64,000 nt of DNA from Polytrichum commune. Its lineage: Eukaryota > Streptophyta > Polytrichopsida > Polytrichales > Polytrichaceae. Where the stretch lies: assembly GCA_950295325.1 (NCBI GenBank), contig OX485807.1, positions 36,362,440 through 36,426,439 of the forward strand, written 5' to 3'. This document shows positions 1 through 11,465 of this stretch, in pieces (positions within the stretch are counted from its first letter, which is position 1; each line of letters opens with the position of its first letter). The translations under genes were made by a program, and so were the position numbers. The notes beneath the pieces were generated by a model. The model was not told where the DNA came from and made no database searches. It was given only the letters and a program-made list of their open reading frames with translations.

Positions 1-80
1 TCATATCTACAGGCTAAATAATCACAAACCATTTCAGTCCAACAAAGTGCGTGCAATTTCAAGGGTGTTAAATGTTACAC

Positions 81-3071
81 CTGGTAGCACCAATCCAACC
101 GTGGATGTCATTTTCTATCCAGTCATCCCGAACTTTACCAAAGAGCTCCACAAGCTCCTCTTTGTTCTCTTCACCCCATTCTTTCATCACCACAGGCCTA
201 ATACCATGCTCCCAGTCAGCTAATATCCCTTCCACCGACAATCTTTCACTCACCTGCAACACATTGGACTTAACTGTAAAAAGTCTCTGGGTCAAAACTC
301 CAGAAGAGTTGGCTAAAAGGTGAGTTTGAGAGCTTATGCATAAAGTCACCCAAGTTTTCCAAGGCTTGAATTAACATGCTAAAAGAGTGGGTCAGCGCTA
401 TATGACAACTGGCTTCTAGCATTTCATACTAGAATCAATGGGCCAAGCTAGCCTTGCATAAGCCAAGCAGGGATTCAAGGTGACAAGCCATGGGCCAAAC
501 CCTATTTTAGATCCTAAAGTTCTCAAAGGAGCAGATTAAGTCTCTGGGACAATTTTATACTTGATGATTGTTGGAGTAATAAACTCAGATTTGGCAAACT
601 TAATCTGAATGAAAATGTTTGGGAACACAATCAAGGAAAGGCAAGACCTCATATGCATGATCCTCATAAGAAAGCAAAACAGGTTCCACAACTCTCAACA
701 CCACCACCATGACTAATAGAACTTGGATCATTTCACCCTTGCTTAGAAGTACTTATCCTCTCCAATGTGTGCAAGAGTCGAATCTCAATGCAGTTGATTA
801 ACATTGTCTTCTGTGCCACAACTTTGCAACTGGAAAGCAAAACTTGACTCTAATAAGATGAAATTCTATGTGTACCGACGATTGACGGAGGTGAGGCAGC
901 TTGATCTCCAGCAACAGCCGCACGAGCAAAAGATTTTCATAACCCGTCTCCACTACAGGCCGCACCTGCTCGGGAATCGTCTCATCCAATTAGCAATTGC
1001 GAATTAAGATACAAAAGTTATAAGAGGTCAAATTAAAGGTTCCATCCTCTTTAAACGATGTTCAGTGTTGAACCTGGAATTGTTAATACATTGTGAGCAC
1101 ATGATCCAATTTCAACAAAACACACATCATTTTGATGTCCATTCTTAATTTCCAAGCCTTACTACATACCACCCAAATATAGGTGTCCAATTAAGAAGAA
1201 TTACCACAGACTAGGATCCACTGACTTGGAGCCTAGACCAGTAAAGTATGTGGCCCTATTGTTGGCACTTCCAATTCCACATGCACTTCTCGCTGTTGGA
1301 TCAGCTCGGGAATTGTCTCATTCAGTCAACAATTGCAAATCACAAAGATTATCATTTTGGGTTTCAGAATTGGAATTAAGAAGCAAATGTTACAAGAGGT
1401 CAAAGTCAGGATTTCCTTTCTCTTGAAGTGATCATATAGGCCCTCCCAGTTGTGTTCACTATTGAACCAAGATGGTGAACATATTTTGAGCACATGGCCC
1501 AATCTCATCATAACACATGTCTTTTTTGGTGTCTGTTCTTAATTATAAGCCTTGCCATATACCACCCAAACAATATTGGTGTACATTAAAGAAGAGTGAC
1601 CACAGAAGTCCCGCATTCCTTATTAGATATCAACACAAGTTTAACAATTTGCAGCCCACACAGTTGAACATGTGAACAGTTTCTAAGGTGAATACATACT
1701 GTTCGCATGGATTCAAGAACCCAAGCCTCTGCAGCAGCATCCACACTTGTAAAAACTTCCGGCCACCGGATCTTGGCAGCCTGCATAAAGTATATACAAG
1801 AACCAGAGGTGGTGTTATTACTAGAACAAGCTTAGTTTCAAAAAAGATCCGAAAAAGGTAAGCTTTGCACAAGATTAGGAGTATCTCACAAACATATTCA
1901 CATCCGACAATGCTCGATGGATATGGTTGGGTCCATTTTGGAGGTCCTTGATCTAAACTTGATTCATCGGAACTAGTACCCCTCTTCCATGCCAAAAAGG
2001 TTTAGCAAGAGTAGAAATAGACAAGGGATCCATGTCATGATAAACATGTAATTCCTCAGTCACATGGCTCTAAGTGCAAACTTGTGATGATAGCACAAGT
2101 GCAAAGGAGAAGTCCTCTTGAAGAAGGTTCATTGTCTCTTATATGTGCCCCTGCACCCGCCTTCCATTTCTCAAGCATCTAGGTGTTGTGGTGATTAACA
2201 TACTTGGGGGTCAATTTCCCCTACTCGTTACCGACAACTAACTAATTCACAAATCGGTTCAAATTCACATGCAAGTGGCCCTTCCTCCCCGTGGTAGTTC
2301 ACATGGTAAAATGAACCGATGATCAATACAATATTTGTTTTTATCTCCGCTTCTAGTGACACCATTTAATAGAAGAAACCCCGCTAGGTGTTTTTAAGAT
2401 CATTTGTGAACCCTTGTGGCAATTCTCATGTTTTCTGAGCATCAAGGAACTAAAACACCTTTATCAGGTCTGGCCAGCTTTAGAAAATATGACCTAAGCA
2501 ATAGGAGGAGAAAATTCTGCATTGACAGTACCGTTTCTCATATTTGCTGAGCATCAAGGAACTAAAACATCTTTGGCAGGTCAGGCCAGCTTCTGAAAAG
2601 ATGACCAAAGCAATAATAGCAGGAGGAGAAATTCTGCATTGACAACACCATTTGAATTGAATGTGTAATTCACAACAAGATGTGTTAGGTGTCTCTCTGC
2701 TAGTTGAGACCTGACCTAATTCAAGGAAACTGCACACATCAATTCTGTCAGTTACCGATACACCCAATTTTCCCAGGGACTCAAATATCTATAACCAGAT
2801 TTTGAGAAGGAATAAAAAATCTGGCAAGCCTTAGAGCACGCTCCAGTTTCGTTACCCCACCAAATCAAGATACCCAATCCAGCCATTTGCTATTCCCCCT
2901 GTTGGAAGTTCTACATTGATTTATCAGCTGTTTATTTCAAGTTCCTAAAATGCAAAGGCAACATCGAGAAGATTGACACATCGAATTCTTTACCTTGACG
3001 GCGGAGATAGCGCTCTCGCCGCAGCTGTCGCACAAAACTCCATCAAAATCCAGAGCATACAAGTGCCCCAT
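81..3071 (-). CDS. HAD-like hydrolase, 5' part of gene (3' end off window)
   Basis: Minus-strand gene with four visible exons: 2994-3071, 1700-1780, 876-965 and 81-253. The first three introns are phase 0. The last visible donor, AG|GTGTAA just left of 81, is phase 2, so further exons lie beyond position 1. The visible product is 140 residues. It opens MGHLYALDFDGVLCDS, where D8-x-D10 is the nucleophile/acid pair of HAD motif I, the aspartate that forms a phospho-enzyme in this superfamily. Exon 3 gives RPVVETGYENLLLVRLLLE, and exon 4 a conserved-looking helical cap ending WIGATR. I recall plant HAD-like proteins of about 250-270 residues with the same start, so roughly half is here. The substrate is unknown. 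Intron 1 (1781-2993) holds a 112-bp tandem duplication, and intron 3 holds dispersed-repeat copies. The start ATG is the first in frame and is immediately followed by motif I, so no targeting peptide is apparent. Confidence 0.85.
1030..1600 (-). repeat. Two partial copies of the ~350-bp dispersed repeat
   Basis: Segments near 1060-1215 and 1430-1600 share the succession 'gtgagcacatg...', 'tttgatgtccattctta', 'gcctta..ataccacccaaatat', 'ggtgtccattaaga'. The same order recurs on either strand near 3.7, 16.6-17.5, 26.0, 45.8, 58.7, 59.1, 60.6, 61.7 and 63.5 kb. Both copies lie in HAD introns. No coding capacity is seen. Confidence 0.7.
2431..2655. repeat. Two-copy tandem duplication, 112-bp period, in HAD intron 1
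   Basis: The string GAGCATCAAGGAACTAAAAC recurs at about 2437 and 2549. Both copies continue through a 'caggtc(t/a)ggccagctt' stretch to 'attctgcattgaca'. They are close but not identical, so the duplication is not brand new. It lies entirely inside intron 1 of the HAD gene. Confidence 0.8.
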
Positions 3072-3355
3072 TTCTCTGTCTCTCTACTCTAGCAATCCCT
3101 CAATGTCGCCCTCCAAGATCGAAATTTGGTCGCAGATCTATGGTTCAGCCAGACGCACAAGTGCGTCACCGAAGTGCCGGTTGTGCTTTTGCTCGGACAA
3201 TTGTGGGCTCCTCTCACAAAAACATGCGATGCTGCGAGAATCGCCATAGCCAATCTACATATCTGTTTTCTCTCTTCCCCTCCTTTTTTGGTAATTCTTT
3301 TTTGGGGTGGGGGGTTTTTTATTTTTGTAATTTTGTAATTAGAACTCTTGAAAAA

Positions 3356-3712
3356 TCTAAGATAATTGCACTAAATATGATATTTAGGGTCACCAATTCT
3401 AATTGTCTTGCTCAACACTAATTGTAAACCACTGTAAAGTGTCACCAATACTAAATGTTAACACAACATTATTTGTCATTCCTTGTAATGTTTTTGGGGG
3501 ATTATAGATTTACAGCGTTGCAATTACTGTCACTTACCAAGTGATTTTTCATCCAACTTTCAATCATCCATGACAATATTTCATCACAAGTTGCTGACAA
3601 GAGAAGGTAGGGGTTTGGCCAATGGATGAACTCATCCATCATCCATGACAATATTTGTTCACTTATTCATAAGAAGCGTCATCCAAAAAGTTACCATATG
3701 CCACTAAATACC
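3356..3712 (-). mobile_element. CACTA-ended short element, copy 1
   Basis: A ~350-bp segment bounded by near-palindromic CACTAAATATGATATTTAG-type ends. It matches 18286-18625 and 44412-44765 in opposite orientation. Shared internal strings include 'caattctaattgtcttgctcaa', 'taaaccac', 'tgcaattactgtcactta', 'ttttcatccaa' and 'tcataagaagcgtcatcc'. There is no ORF of note. The CACTA-like terminus suggests a non-autonomous CMC element; I could not fix a 3-bp target duplication. Confidence 0.6.
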
Positions 3713-5440
3713 ATATTTTGGGTGGTTTGGATTTTGCTAACCATCTCGTACTAACACTAAATCTTAGCCATATTGTTATATGTTAAATATATAGCATTTA
3801 CAAAACCTTAACGATATATTATTATGAATGTTACATTGTATATTGAAATTTTAATTTGACATTAATTTATCAGTACATTAACAATTGCATTTTTAAATTT
3901 GTGGCGTTTCTTTGTGACTTAGGTGAACTAATAATTGAATCTAAGCATATACTAATCGTGTGTTTCATATCCTAGGAAAACTCACATAGAAGTGGACTAG
4001 TAATACATGGTAACCATTTAAGACCCATCTAACTTAGTTGAAACTCTTCATAAAACTTTTGAAACCTTAAATGGAATTCAAATTAAGACTTACGGTCTAA
4101 ATGCTTACGTATTGGATGAAGAAAGTTGAAATATTCTCAAATCCCCAAACAACGCCCACCCACCACAAGATAAGCAGTAAACCCCACCCTGCATGAAGGG
4201 GATTCTTGAGCAGGGTAGGGCCAACGGCTCAAATTCATGTGGGATTGTCTGATTCTTCTTCTTCTTCTCTTCTTCAAACAACCAATTATCTTATTATTTG
4301 ATAACAAATTCTATCATTGCAACCCAATACCTTCAATGTGCATTGAGTAATCCTTCTTTGAGTAATTCGGTGGATTATTACCCCATCCCAACATGCATTC
4401 CCTATGTGGCTTTATGAAACACATGGCCAACTCCAATTTTCTGACTACACCATTTATCCCATTTAGTGAGGAAGGGCTAATAGTGCATGTGGGATATCAA
4501 TGAAGGTCATACTAAATTTCTCTATGCTATGAAATTAGTGTCACCAAAAGATCTAGGAAGCATTGTTCATGTCATTTTTATACACTGAAAAGATTGTTTA
4601 TTGCAACATTATTCATTGAAATTACCGGCACTATTCATCTTCGCACTATTCATTGACGAACATGTTTTTGCATTTTATTTTATTTTATTTTATCATTCTA
4701 GAAAGCACCTTAGAGCACACACTAATTTCTAGAAATGTATGGTAACTGAGCATGTATTCATGTATTCAGTATCACTCAGTGAAAAACTTCGCCCATCACT
4801 AATTTTGAGACTTGGCAAAATTGTGTGTCTCTCGGGAATTAGTACCATACACACTAATTGGGATGATCTGTGCAGTTGATCTAGAAGAGACATGTGGAGT
4901 GTCGATTTCGATTATAAAGGTTTGACCCAAAAATAATAATCAATAGAACCTTGGAGAGGGTCTTTTCAAAATTAACTACAATCGTGTCAAACAACTTCAT
5001 CATTAGTGTCATCCTCATGACACTTGGCGTCAAGTGCGCTTACTAATATCTTTGCATAAGTGTATGTCTTTGTTACATAATGGTCTACAAGTTGATTAAA
5101 ATGCACACAAACAACACTTAACATTAGTATAACAAACTAGCCTAGGTTGAACTATTGAGAACTCTCTCTCTAAAAAACCATGAGAAAGAAAAATGTCTTC
5201 TAGCATGAACCACCCCACCATAGAGCCATGAGGAAGATAGCCTCCTTGCTATGCAAACCTTCCTCATGCAAAATGCTCACCCCCATGTCACTTTTCAAAA
5301 TTAAAAGGAGTTGCCATTAGTTAACTCCCACTAGTTGGATTGCCACCAATTCTTATGGCTAATACTCCTTAATAATCTTGCTCAGACTACTAGTGGTACC
5401 ATGGCTCCATAATAGTCTTGTGTCACACTACTTGTGTATT
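3713..5440. other. Gene-free stretch with decayed dispersed repeats
   Basis: Positions 3713-4060 resemble the end of the ~350-bp dispersed repeat ('gatttgctaaccatctcgtac', 'tgtttcatatcctagg', 'aaccatttaagacccatctaactta'). About 4560-4870 holds recurring 'actattcattg' and 'cactaattgggat' strings also found near 21.4-21.9 kb. The remainder is AT-rich with frequent stops in all frames and no exon-like sequence. Confidence 0.5.
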
Positions 5441-5454
5441 ATATTTTATCATGT

Positions 5455-5990
5455 AAATAGTGATTGTGTGTCACTGCAGCTTGAACCACCACTAACAAAT
5501 ACAATTAAAATATGGCAAAAACACACATAAACAACACACCTCCACAGAGAAGGAAGAGAGTCAAACCCTTATAAGAGCTCTAATTCTTTTTTCAAATGCA
5601 CACAATGAGTCAAGTTATCTCTCACTCCACCATGGGAGAATCCAAGAGTGTAAGTAGGGGGAGAAAAACTCAAGATTTATTACAAAAACATGCAATCTTC
5701 ACCTCACACAAGTTCTCTCCACACACTCACTTACAAGGCTTGATTTGGTAAGAATGCCAAACCAAGGAGGAGGCTCCTCATTTAGGAACATCTCTCCAAC
5801 TTCTAAAATTCATCCATCCAAATCTAAATGGATGAAATCTCACGGATAAGGTGCGGCCACCGATGCCGCATACCGTGACACATGTCGTGTAAATAACGAT
5901 TGTGTGTTACTGCAGCTTGAGTACCAACCATCATTAACAAATACAATTAAAACATAGCAAAAATACATATAAACAACACACCTTCACATG
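5455..5990 (-). repeat. Pair of direct repeats, probable LTR pieces of the gypsy remnant
   Basis: A ~95-bp segment occurs at 5455-5546 and again at 5886-5988. Both share 'ttgtgtgt.actgcagcttga', 'aacaaatacaattaaaa' and 'aaacaacacacc'. Read on the minus strand, both begin TGTG(A/G)AGGTGTGTTG. The right copy is preceded by a purine tract (complement of C7 at 5991-5997), as expected for the polypurine tract beside a 3' LTR. The pol remnant on the same strand lies just upstream. The ~440-bp spacing could mean tandem LTR starts or one LTR inserted in another. No second LTR is seen beyond 7.6 kb. Confidence 0.5.
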
Positions 5991-6299
5991 CCCCCCCTTA
6001 GCTGACTATGGAGTCTTGCCAAGCAGTTAGAACCAATGTCAATTCAAAGGGCATGGATAATGAAGAATTGTTCCGCAACCAACGAGTGTGGTGAATGTCA
6101 TTCCAAGAAACTGAAGGTTGGGTGCAGTGTGAGCCCCATCCTTAGTCGCCTCTGATGTGTGGCCATCATATTCTCGAAAATTAAATCCGTCGTTTCATGT
6201 TTGATCACGTCTCTAAATTATAACTCATCATTTTCCATTTGGGCATGCATAACATGGTAGAAGCCACACATGATCATTAAGTACGATTGGTGAAAACAC

Positions 6300-7610
6300 C
6301 AGGTACCGAAGATCCTCGACAGCGAGGATAACTCCATTGTCCAGCTGGTAGAGAAGTCAAAGGTGGCCTCAAACATGCCATGTGCCAACCACGTTGACAC
6401 TGATCACACAAAAACATAGTATCCGTTCATTTCTTTTCCCCACATACAAAACATGGAAAACCCTTTGGCACGACGGCCAATTCAGGATGAACTATACCCT
6501 TAATGAATAGATGACATGGTGCACAATTTTTGGAATACTCGTGATATTCTCTGTCATCCTTATCTTTCAACAACAACAAACCACTCGGCAACACTTCATT
6601 CACCCGAAGGGTAGTGTGCCCCACCCTGACATCCAATGTCGTAGGTGCCTCACGTTGGAGATAAATATAATCCCCTTGTCGGAATCTCCGCAACTGAGGT
6701 CGGTAAACACCACTGCAAATACGTGCATAACGCAACGTATCACGGTGCTAAGCAATGGACAAATTTTCTAGGGCCATAGGCATGGCCTTCTGGAAAAATG
6801 AAGCCCACTCTTGCAAACACTCTGCCCAAATGTTTGGGTCATCCAAGTCCACAACATGAGCTAGTTTTTCCCGAATAGAATTCGGGAGTATAGACTCACA
6901 TTCATACAACAAGTGATACGGGCTATAGAACGTCAATGAGGTCTGCCTACTAAATCAGGAGCCCATAGCAATCCAAGGCAACATAAGATCCCAATCCCAA
7001 TGGCTCCCCCGAAGTAATCCATACTTTCTCAAGCCACGTTTGGTTGTCTGAACAACCCGTTCAACCAAGCCATCCACCTCTAGATGATCCCACGAGATGG
7101 TACGGTGATTTATAAGGATAGTAGTGCACAACTCCTTAAAAACATCGAGGAACTCCCTCCCTTGGTCCGTCAATACCTCAACCGGTGCTCCAAAACGTGC
7201 CAACACACAATCTAAAAAGGCTGCCGCGGCCAATTCTGCAGAGTTTTGGGGTAGAGCGACAAACTCAATCCACTTGCTGAAATGCTCTACCATCACTAAC
7301 ACGTACTTTGCTCTATGTGGTGTGATAACCAACAGTCTTGCAAAGTCCAATGACCAGCGGTAGCCCAATCCCTTGATAGGTAAGGGTTGTAATTGAGGTG
7401 ACAAGGTGTTGAAGCTAGACTTGACCCGGTGACAAACTTCACACCTTCCGACATAAGTAGCTACCTACTGATACATGCCAGCCCACCAATATTGGCCACG
7501 CAACATCCAATGTGTCATGCATATGCCAAAATGGCCGAGTTCCTCATGCACTTATTACACCAAGGAGGCCCTCTGATATGGTCTAAATACAATACACCTT
7601 ATCCCATTCG
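6300..7610 (-). mobile_element. Ty3/gypsy pol remnant: integrase plus C-terminal PHD finger
   Basis: One minus-strand reading frame runs from about 7600 to 6300, broken only by point stops: TAG 7465-7467, TGA 6955-6957, TAG 6748-6750 and TGA 6427-6429. It encodes an integrase HHCC zinc-binding region (HEELGHFG then CEVCHR), then the DDE core: first Asp in GYRWSLDFA, second in LTDQGREF, and a Glu candidate around EVDGLVERVV. A GPY-like C-terminal domain follows (RFRQGDYIYLQRE; VLPSGLLLLKDK). The frame then continues into a PHD finger: CFVCGE, LCDQCQRGWHMACL, and a final half reading WSYPRC where a Cys is expected at Tyr. No reverse transcriptase is seen upstream of 7.6 kb, so the element is 5' truncated. 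Several stops look like CAG to TAG or similar transitions, typical of methylated, decaying copies. Confidence 0.88.
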
Positions 7611-7639
7611 ACCACAATTGAAATAACAAACATGTTTCT

Positions 7640-8140
7640 TGGATATTTTTATAAATAAAGTGTTTGCTTTTGTTGTTGGCTGCCAACGTTTTTTTTGGAC
7701 TTAAGATTTTTAGGAGACCTCTTCTCCCGTAATACTAATCAACCTATCTCTAAAATACACCCACAAAGGTCTAATTCTATAAATAAAATACTTATAGGAA
7801 TTCCAAAAAATTATGTGGGAAATGACTACATGCACAATTTGGTTTTGCTAATCCATCTTACACTAATTTTGTGTTCCATATTTTATGAAAAATGGATGTA
7901 AAGAGAAAATTTCCCATTTAATACCTATTTAACTTAGTTTGAAAAACCAATCTCTGTATTTGGATCCAATCTTGAGTTCGAAGCGAGTGCTTTGGACACA
8001 TAAGGTTCATTAACCTGGATCCTATTTTAAACCCACCCATATAGTCCTTCCACACTACGTATACATAACATGCAAGACAATAGCGGATGACAAGTTGTGT
8101 TAACAACGAGATATCCTTTGACTCTCATCCATTATGTAGT
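7640..8140. other. AT-rich gene-free stretch
   Basis: No exon-like sequence. About 7830-7930 has weak similarity to the end of the ~350-bp dispersed repeat ('tttggttttgctaatccatc', 'tgttccatattttatgaaaa', 'cccatttaatacctatttaac'). Confidence 0.4.
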
Positions 8141-8149
8141 TTATAACAT

Positions 8150-8670
8150 GCTAGAGGAGAGGGGACGACTGGTCCGCTTATGGATGTAAACCATACGTTA
8201 TGGATGAAGCCTTCTCTATGTGAATAGAAAATTTGCAAGAGAGTTCTTAGAAGTGCCTCCACTTGGATGAGCAACTGGTTATGTAGTCCATAATTGATGT
8301 GCTCATGAATGTAAACTATAACATAAGGATGGAATGTTATTTGCATGGATAGAAAAGCGCAAGAAAATTGTTGGAAGTGCCCTTCACTTGGATGAGCAAC
8401 CGGTTATGTCATCCACAACCAACATGCTTATGGATGCAAACTTTATAATATGGATGAAATTGTGTATGCGTGGATAAAAAAGTGCAAGAGAGTTGTTGAA
8501 AGTGCCCTCCACTTGGATGAGCAATCGATTATGTTGTCCACAACTGAGATGCTTATGCATGCAAACTTTATGATATGGATGAAATGGTGTATGCGTGGAT
8601 AGAAAAGCGCAAGAGAGTTGTTGGAAGTGCCGTCCACTTGGATGAGCGACCGGTTTATATGGTCCAGTCC
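8150..8670. repeat. 125-bp tandem array, about four copies
   Basis: The string CACTTGGATGAGC recurs at about 8260, 8385, 8510 and 8635, giving a regular 125-bp period. Each unit also carries 'gagagttgttggaagtgcc', 'catgcttatggatg.aaact' and 'atggatgaaat'. Related single units occur inverted at 40.84-40.92 and 42.27-42.34 kb, and forward near 41.63 and 43.68 kb. ORFs across the array are repeat-driven, not genes. Confidence 0.88.
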
Positions 8671-9267
8671 AGTGATGCGTAGAGGTCTTTATAGCGTTGG
8701 TGGGTGGATATGCTAACGCAGTGGTCAAAGTAAGTGCAGAAGAAACCTGACAAGCATATTCCTCAGGAATGCCCATGCCGATCGCCTCCCGCAATTGAGC
8801 CCACACACACGCACGGATCTCAGAGTCCTAATCTTTCTTCATTCCTTGTGTTCAAAAATGTTGCAAGTCAGTCTTACCACTGCAACAAAATCTGCTACGG
8901 ACAACACAATTCCGAACCAAAAATAGACCTTCAATCTCCCTGTGGGGCCACACTAATGCCTCCTCTGTAACGGAGAGTTACAGGCGAATTCCTCTGTTGC
9001 TTTGACTCAGATTTTGATGATCTTCTTCTGAAGCGAAGAGCGAGAATTTCGACAATTTGGTGCAAGGAAATCTGATTTCTGAGGAAAAAGTAGCCTGAGA
9101 GGCTTGTTTTGTGTTACACAATCAATCCTCTGTTTCTGTGACTTGGAGTTTGGGTGATTCTTCTGGCAAGGGTTTGCTGCAAAAATCTTGGAATTGGCTG
9201 CAAGGAACTTGACTCTGTGGAACTCTAAAGAGAAACAAGGCATAGGTGAAATTTGTGTGTGGCCGCA

Positions 9268-11465
9268 ATGGATTTCAGCTCGCTGGATGTGCGAACCCTA
9301 ACCCTTTTGGGGGCGGGACTCTGCACCATGGCCTCCATGCATTTCACATCGCAGTTGGTCGGGCAGCACATGTTTTACTGGAAAAATCCCGCTCAGCAGA
9401 AGCTTATCATCATCATCATTTGCATGGCGCCCATTTATGCCGTCACATCTTTCTTCGGGTTAGCGGAAATCAAAGGCAGCGAAATTCTCTTCACGTTTCT
9501 GGAGTCCATCAAAGAGTGCTATGAGGCCCTTGTTCGTGGTTCATCCTTCTCTATCCTTCCGTTTTGATGTGTTTTTGTCATTTTTTTGCATGTGATTGTA
9601 ATGCTTGAGATATTTTTTGCATAGGAGAAGTATAATAATCGTAATTGAATCTAAAACCATCTCTTGGTGAAATGCCCAAAAAAGTGCATCAAGATCCTCT
9701 GCTTAAAAATCCTGAAATTTAGCTGTATTGATCATAGACAGGCAGACAGGGCATAATTTAGAATCACAAAAGGATCACTTCGGTTGATGATGATGATGAT
9801 GCCTTTTGAAGTGTTTCCAACATCAAAATTCCTACTGATTTTTCAGTGGATTCATAAGCATCTTATTGCAAAGCAAATGTGAAGAGAGTTTTGAATTGAT
9901 GAGTTACTGAAATCAATGTGTGTGCATGGGATGTGCAGGTTATTGCGTCATTTTTGGATCTACTGTATAAATATGTGGGAGTGCATACTAACAAGCAAGT
10001 TATTCCAGATGAGCTAAAAGGCCGTGCCATCCACCACAGCTTTCCCATGACTTTGTTTGTGGTACACTTTTCACCGCATCTTTTCCCAACACCCTGTGCC
10101 TCAGCTAAATTTGTGAGAATTAGAGTTGTGTCCTCACAGTGCTCTGTTTAGAACCTTGTCGGTTGAGTACAAAATAGCTAGAGTTTGGTGAGTCCAAGGA
10201 AATTCGAGGGCAAGTCTGAACTTCTAAACTTTGTAAACTACGTACCAATTCCACAATATTTGATTTGTCAATGAATGTATGTATGTATGTATGTATGTCT
10301 TGTTCTGTTGTGACAGCAACTTTGTTTGAGATTGTTTTTCTTATAGAGTCAATTAGGTATCCACAGGGACGGTTTAATTTATTTAATTGTTCTCTGATGC
10401 TTTGGTTTTTCCCTTGCTACAGCCACACGAGGAGAAGTGTGACATTAAGTCCTTGAAGCGGGTGCAACTATGGACATGGCAATTTGTGTACCTGCGACCA
10501 GCGATTTCTCTGATTGTTATGGGACTAGAATATATGGGTTGGTATGAGGGCCCCATTATGTGGTTTCTCAGCATGGTGCTCAATGTCTCAGTTTCATTGG
10601 CCATGTACTCCCTTGTGCTATTCTATCATTTATTCGCCACTGAGCTGGCCCCTCACAAACCTCTCGCTAAAATTCTGTGCATCAAGGGTGTCGTCTTTTT
10701 CTCCTTTTGGCAGGTGGGTATCTACGTTTCACTTTAATTGTTGTCTTGTTTTGTTGCTAGAATGCTGAAAACGGGATGTAAGTAAATTTGGACAAAAGAT
10801 TTGTCCGAAAATAATTATGTATATGAGAGTATTTTTGTGCTGTTGATACATGCACTTTGCATAACAAATGATTTTGGGAAAGAAAACTAGAAGCATTAGA
10901 TGGAAACTCTAATTATACAGAATTTGAGAAGCAATGTGGTCAAAACTCCACTATATACTTATATTTTCACAAATACCCCAGCATACATGCAACAAAAACA
11001 TGTTCCCAATGAGAGATGCACTCCACATCTAAGACTAGTTTCTGCCATGTTGATCGTATGGCCCGCTGACAGAACAACATGTATACAATTTCATAATTCC
11101 CAAAATTCAGTCTAAGATTTACTAGAATGAAGAATTGTCCGGTCAGGGAACTAGTTTGGGTGGTGTGTGGTTATCATTAATTATACATGTGGTTGACTAT
11201 TGTCTTTACATCTTTCTTTTTTATTGTATCTTTGTGTCAGGGCGTGGTGCTGCAGCTGCTAGCCGCAGCGGGTGTGATCCGGACCGAGCATATTTGGCTT
11301 GAAATCAACCAAATTGAGGAGGCTTATCAAAATCTATTTGTGTGTGTAGAGATGGTAATGTTTGCAGTCTTGCAGCAGTACGCATTTAGTGCTGGAGAGT
11401 ACTCTGGAGAAGTCGAGAAGTTGCTGCTTGATGCTAAAAAGAGGAGGGAGACAAAAGATGACTAA
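9268..11465 (+). CDS. DUF300 / TMEM184 (OST-alpha-like) multi-pass membrane protein
   Basis: Complete four-exon gene: 9268-9531, 9939-10058, 10423-10713 and 11241-11465. All three introns are phase 0 with GT-AG ends, giving 299 residues. The start chosen is MDFSSLDVRTLTLLGAGL; a further in-frame ATG five codons upstream (9253) is possible. Hydrophobic segments are visible around 9-30, 46-68 and through exon 3 (PAISLIVMGLEYMGW, LNVSVSLAMYSLVLFYHLF, IKGVVFFSFWQ). Family marks are ESIKECYEALV, GRAIHHSFPMTLF, FATELAPHKPLAKILCIKGV and FSAGEYSG near the C terminus. Plants have short (~300 aa) and long (LAZ1-type, >400 aa) members; this is a short one. The family is related to organic solute transporter alpha subunits. 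LAZ1-type members act at the plasma and vacuolar membranes in Arabidopsis; the substrate of short forms is not established. Intron 2 holds a TATG microsatellite. Confidence 0.94.
10275..10298. repeat. (TATG)n microsatellite in DUF300 gene intron 2
   Basis: About six uninterrupted TATG units, followed by TATGTCT. It is well away from the splice sites. Confidence 0.9.

Noticed and set aside
8150-8670. Regular direct repeats that could suggest a CRISPR array
   Set aside because: The units are contiguous 125-bp copies with no constant-repeat/variable-spacer structure, and the DNA is plainly eukaryotic.
9246-9524. Plus-strand His-rich ORF overlapping DUF300 exon 1
   Set aside because: It is a shadow frame of exon 1; the correct frame gives a family-consistent protein and splices on.
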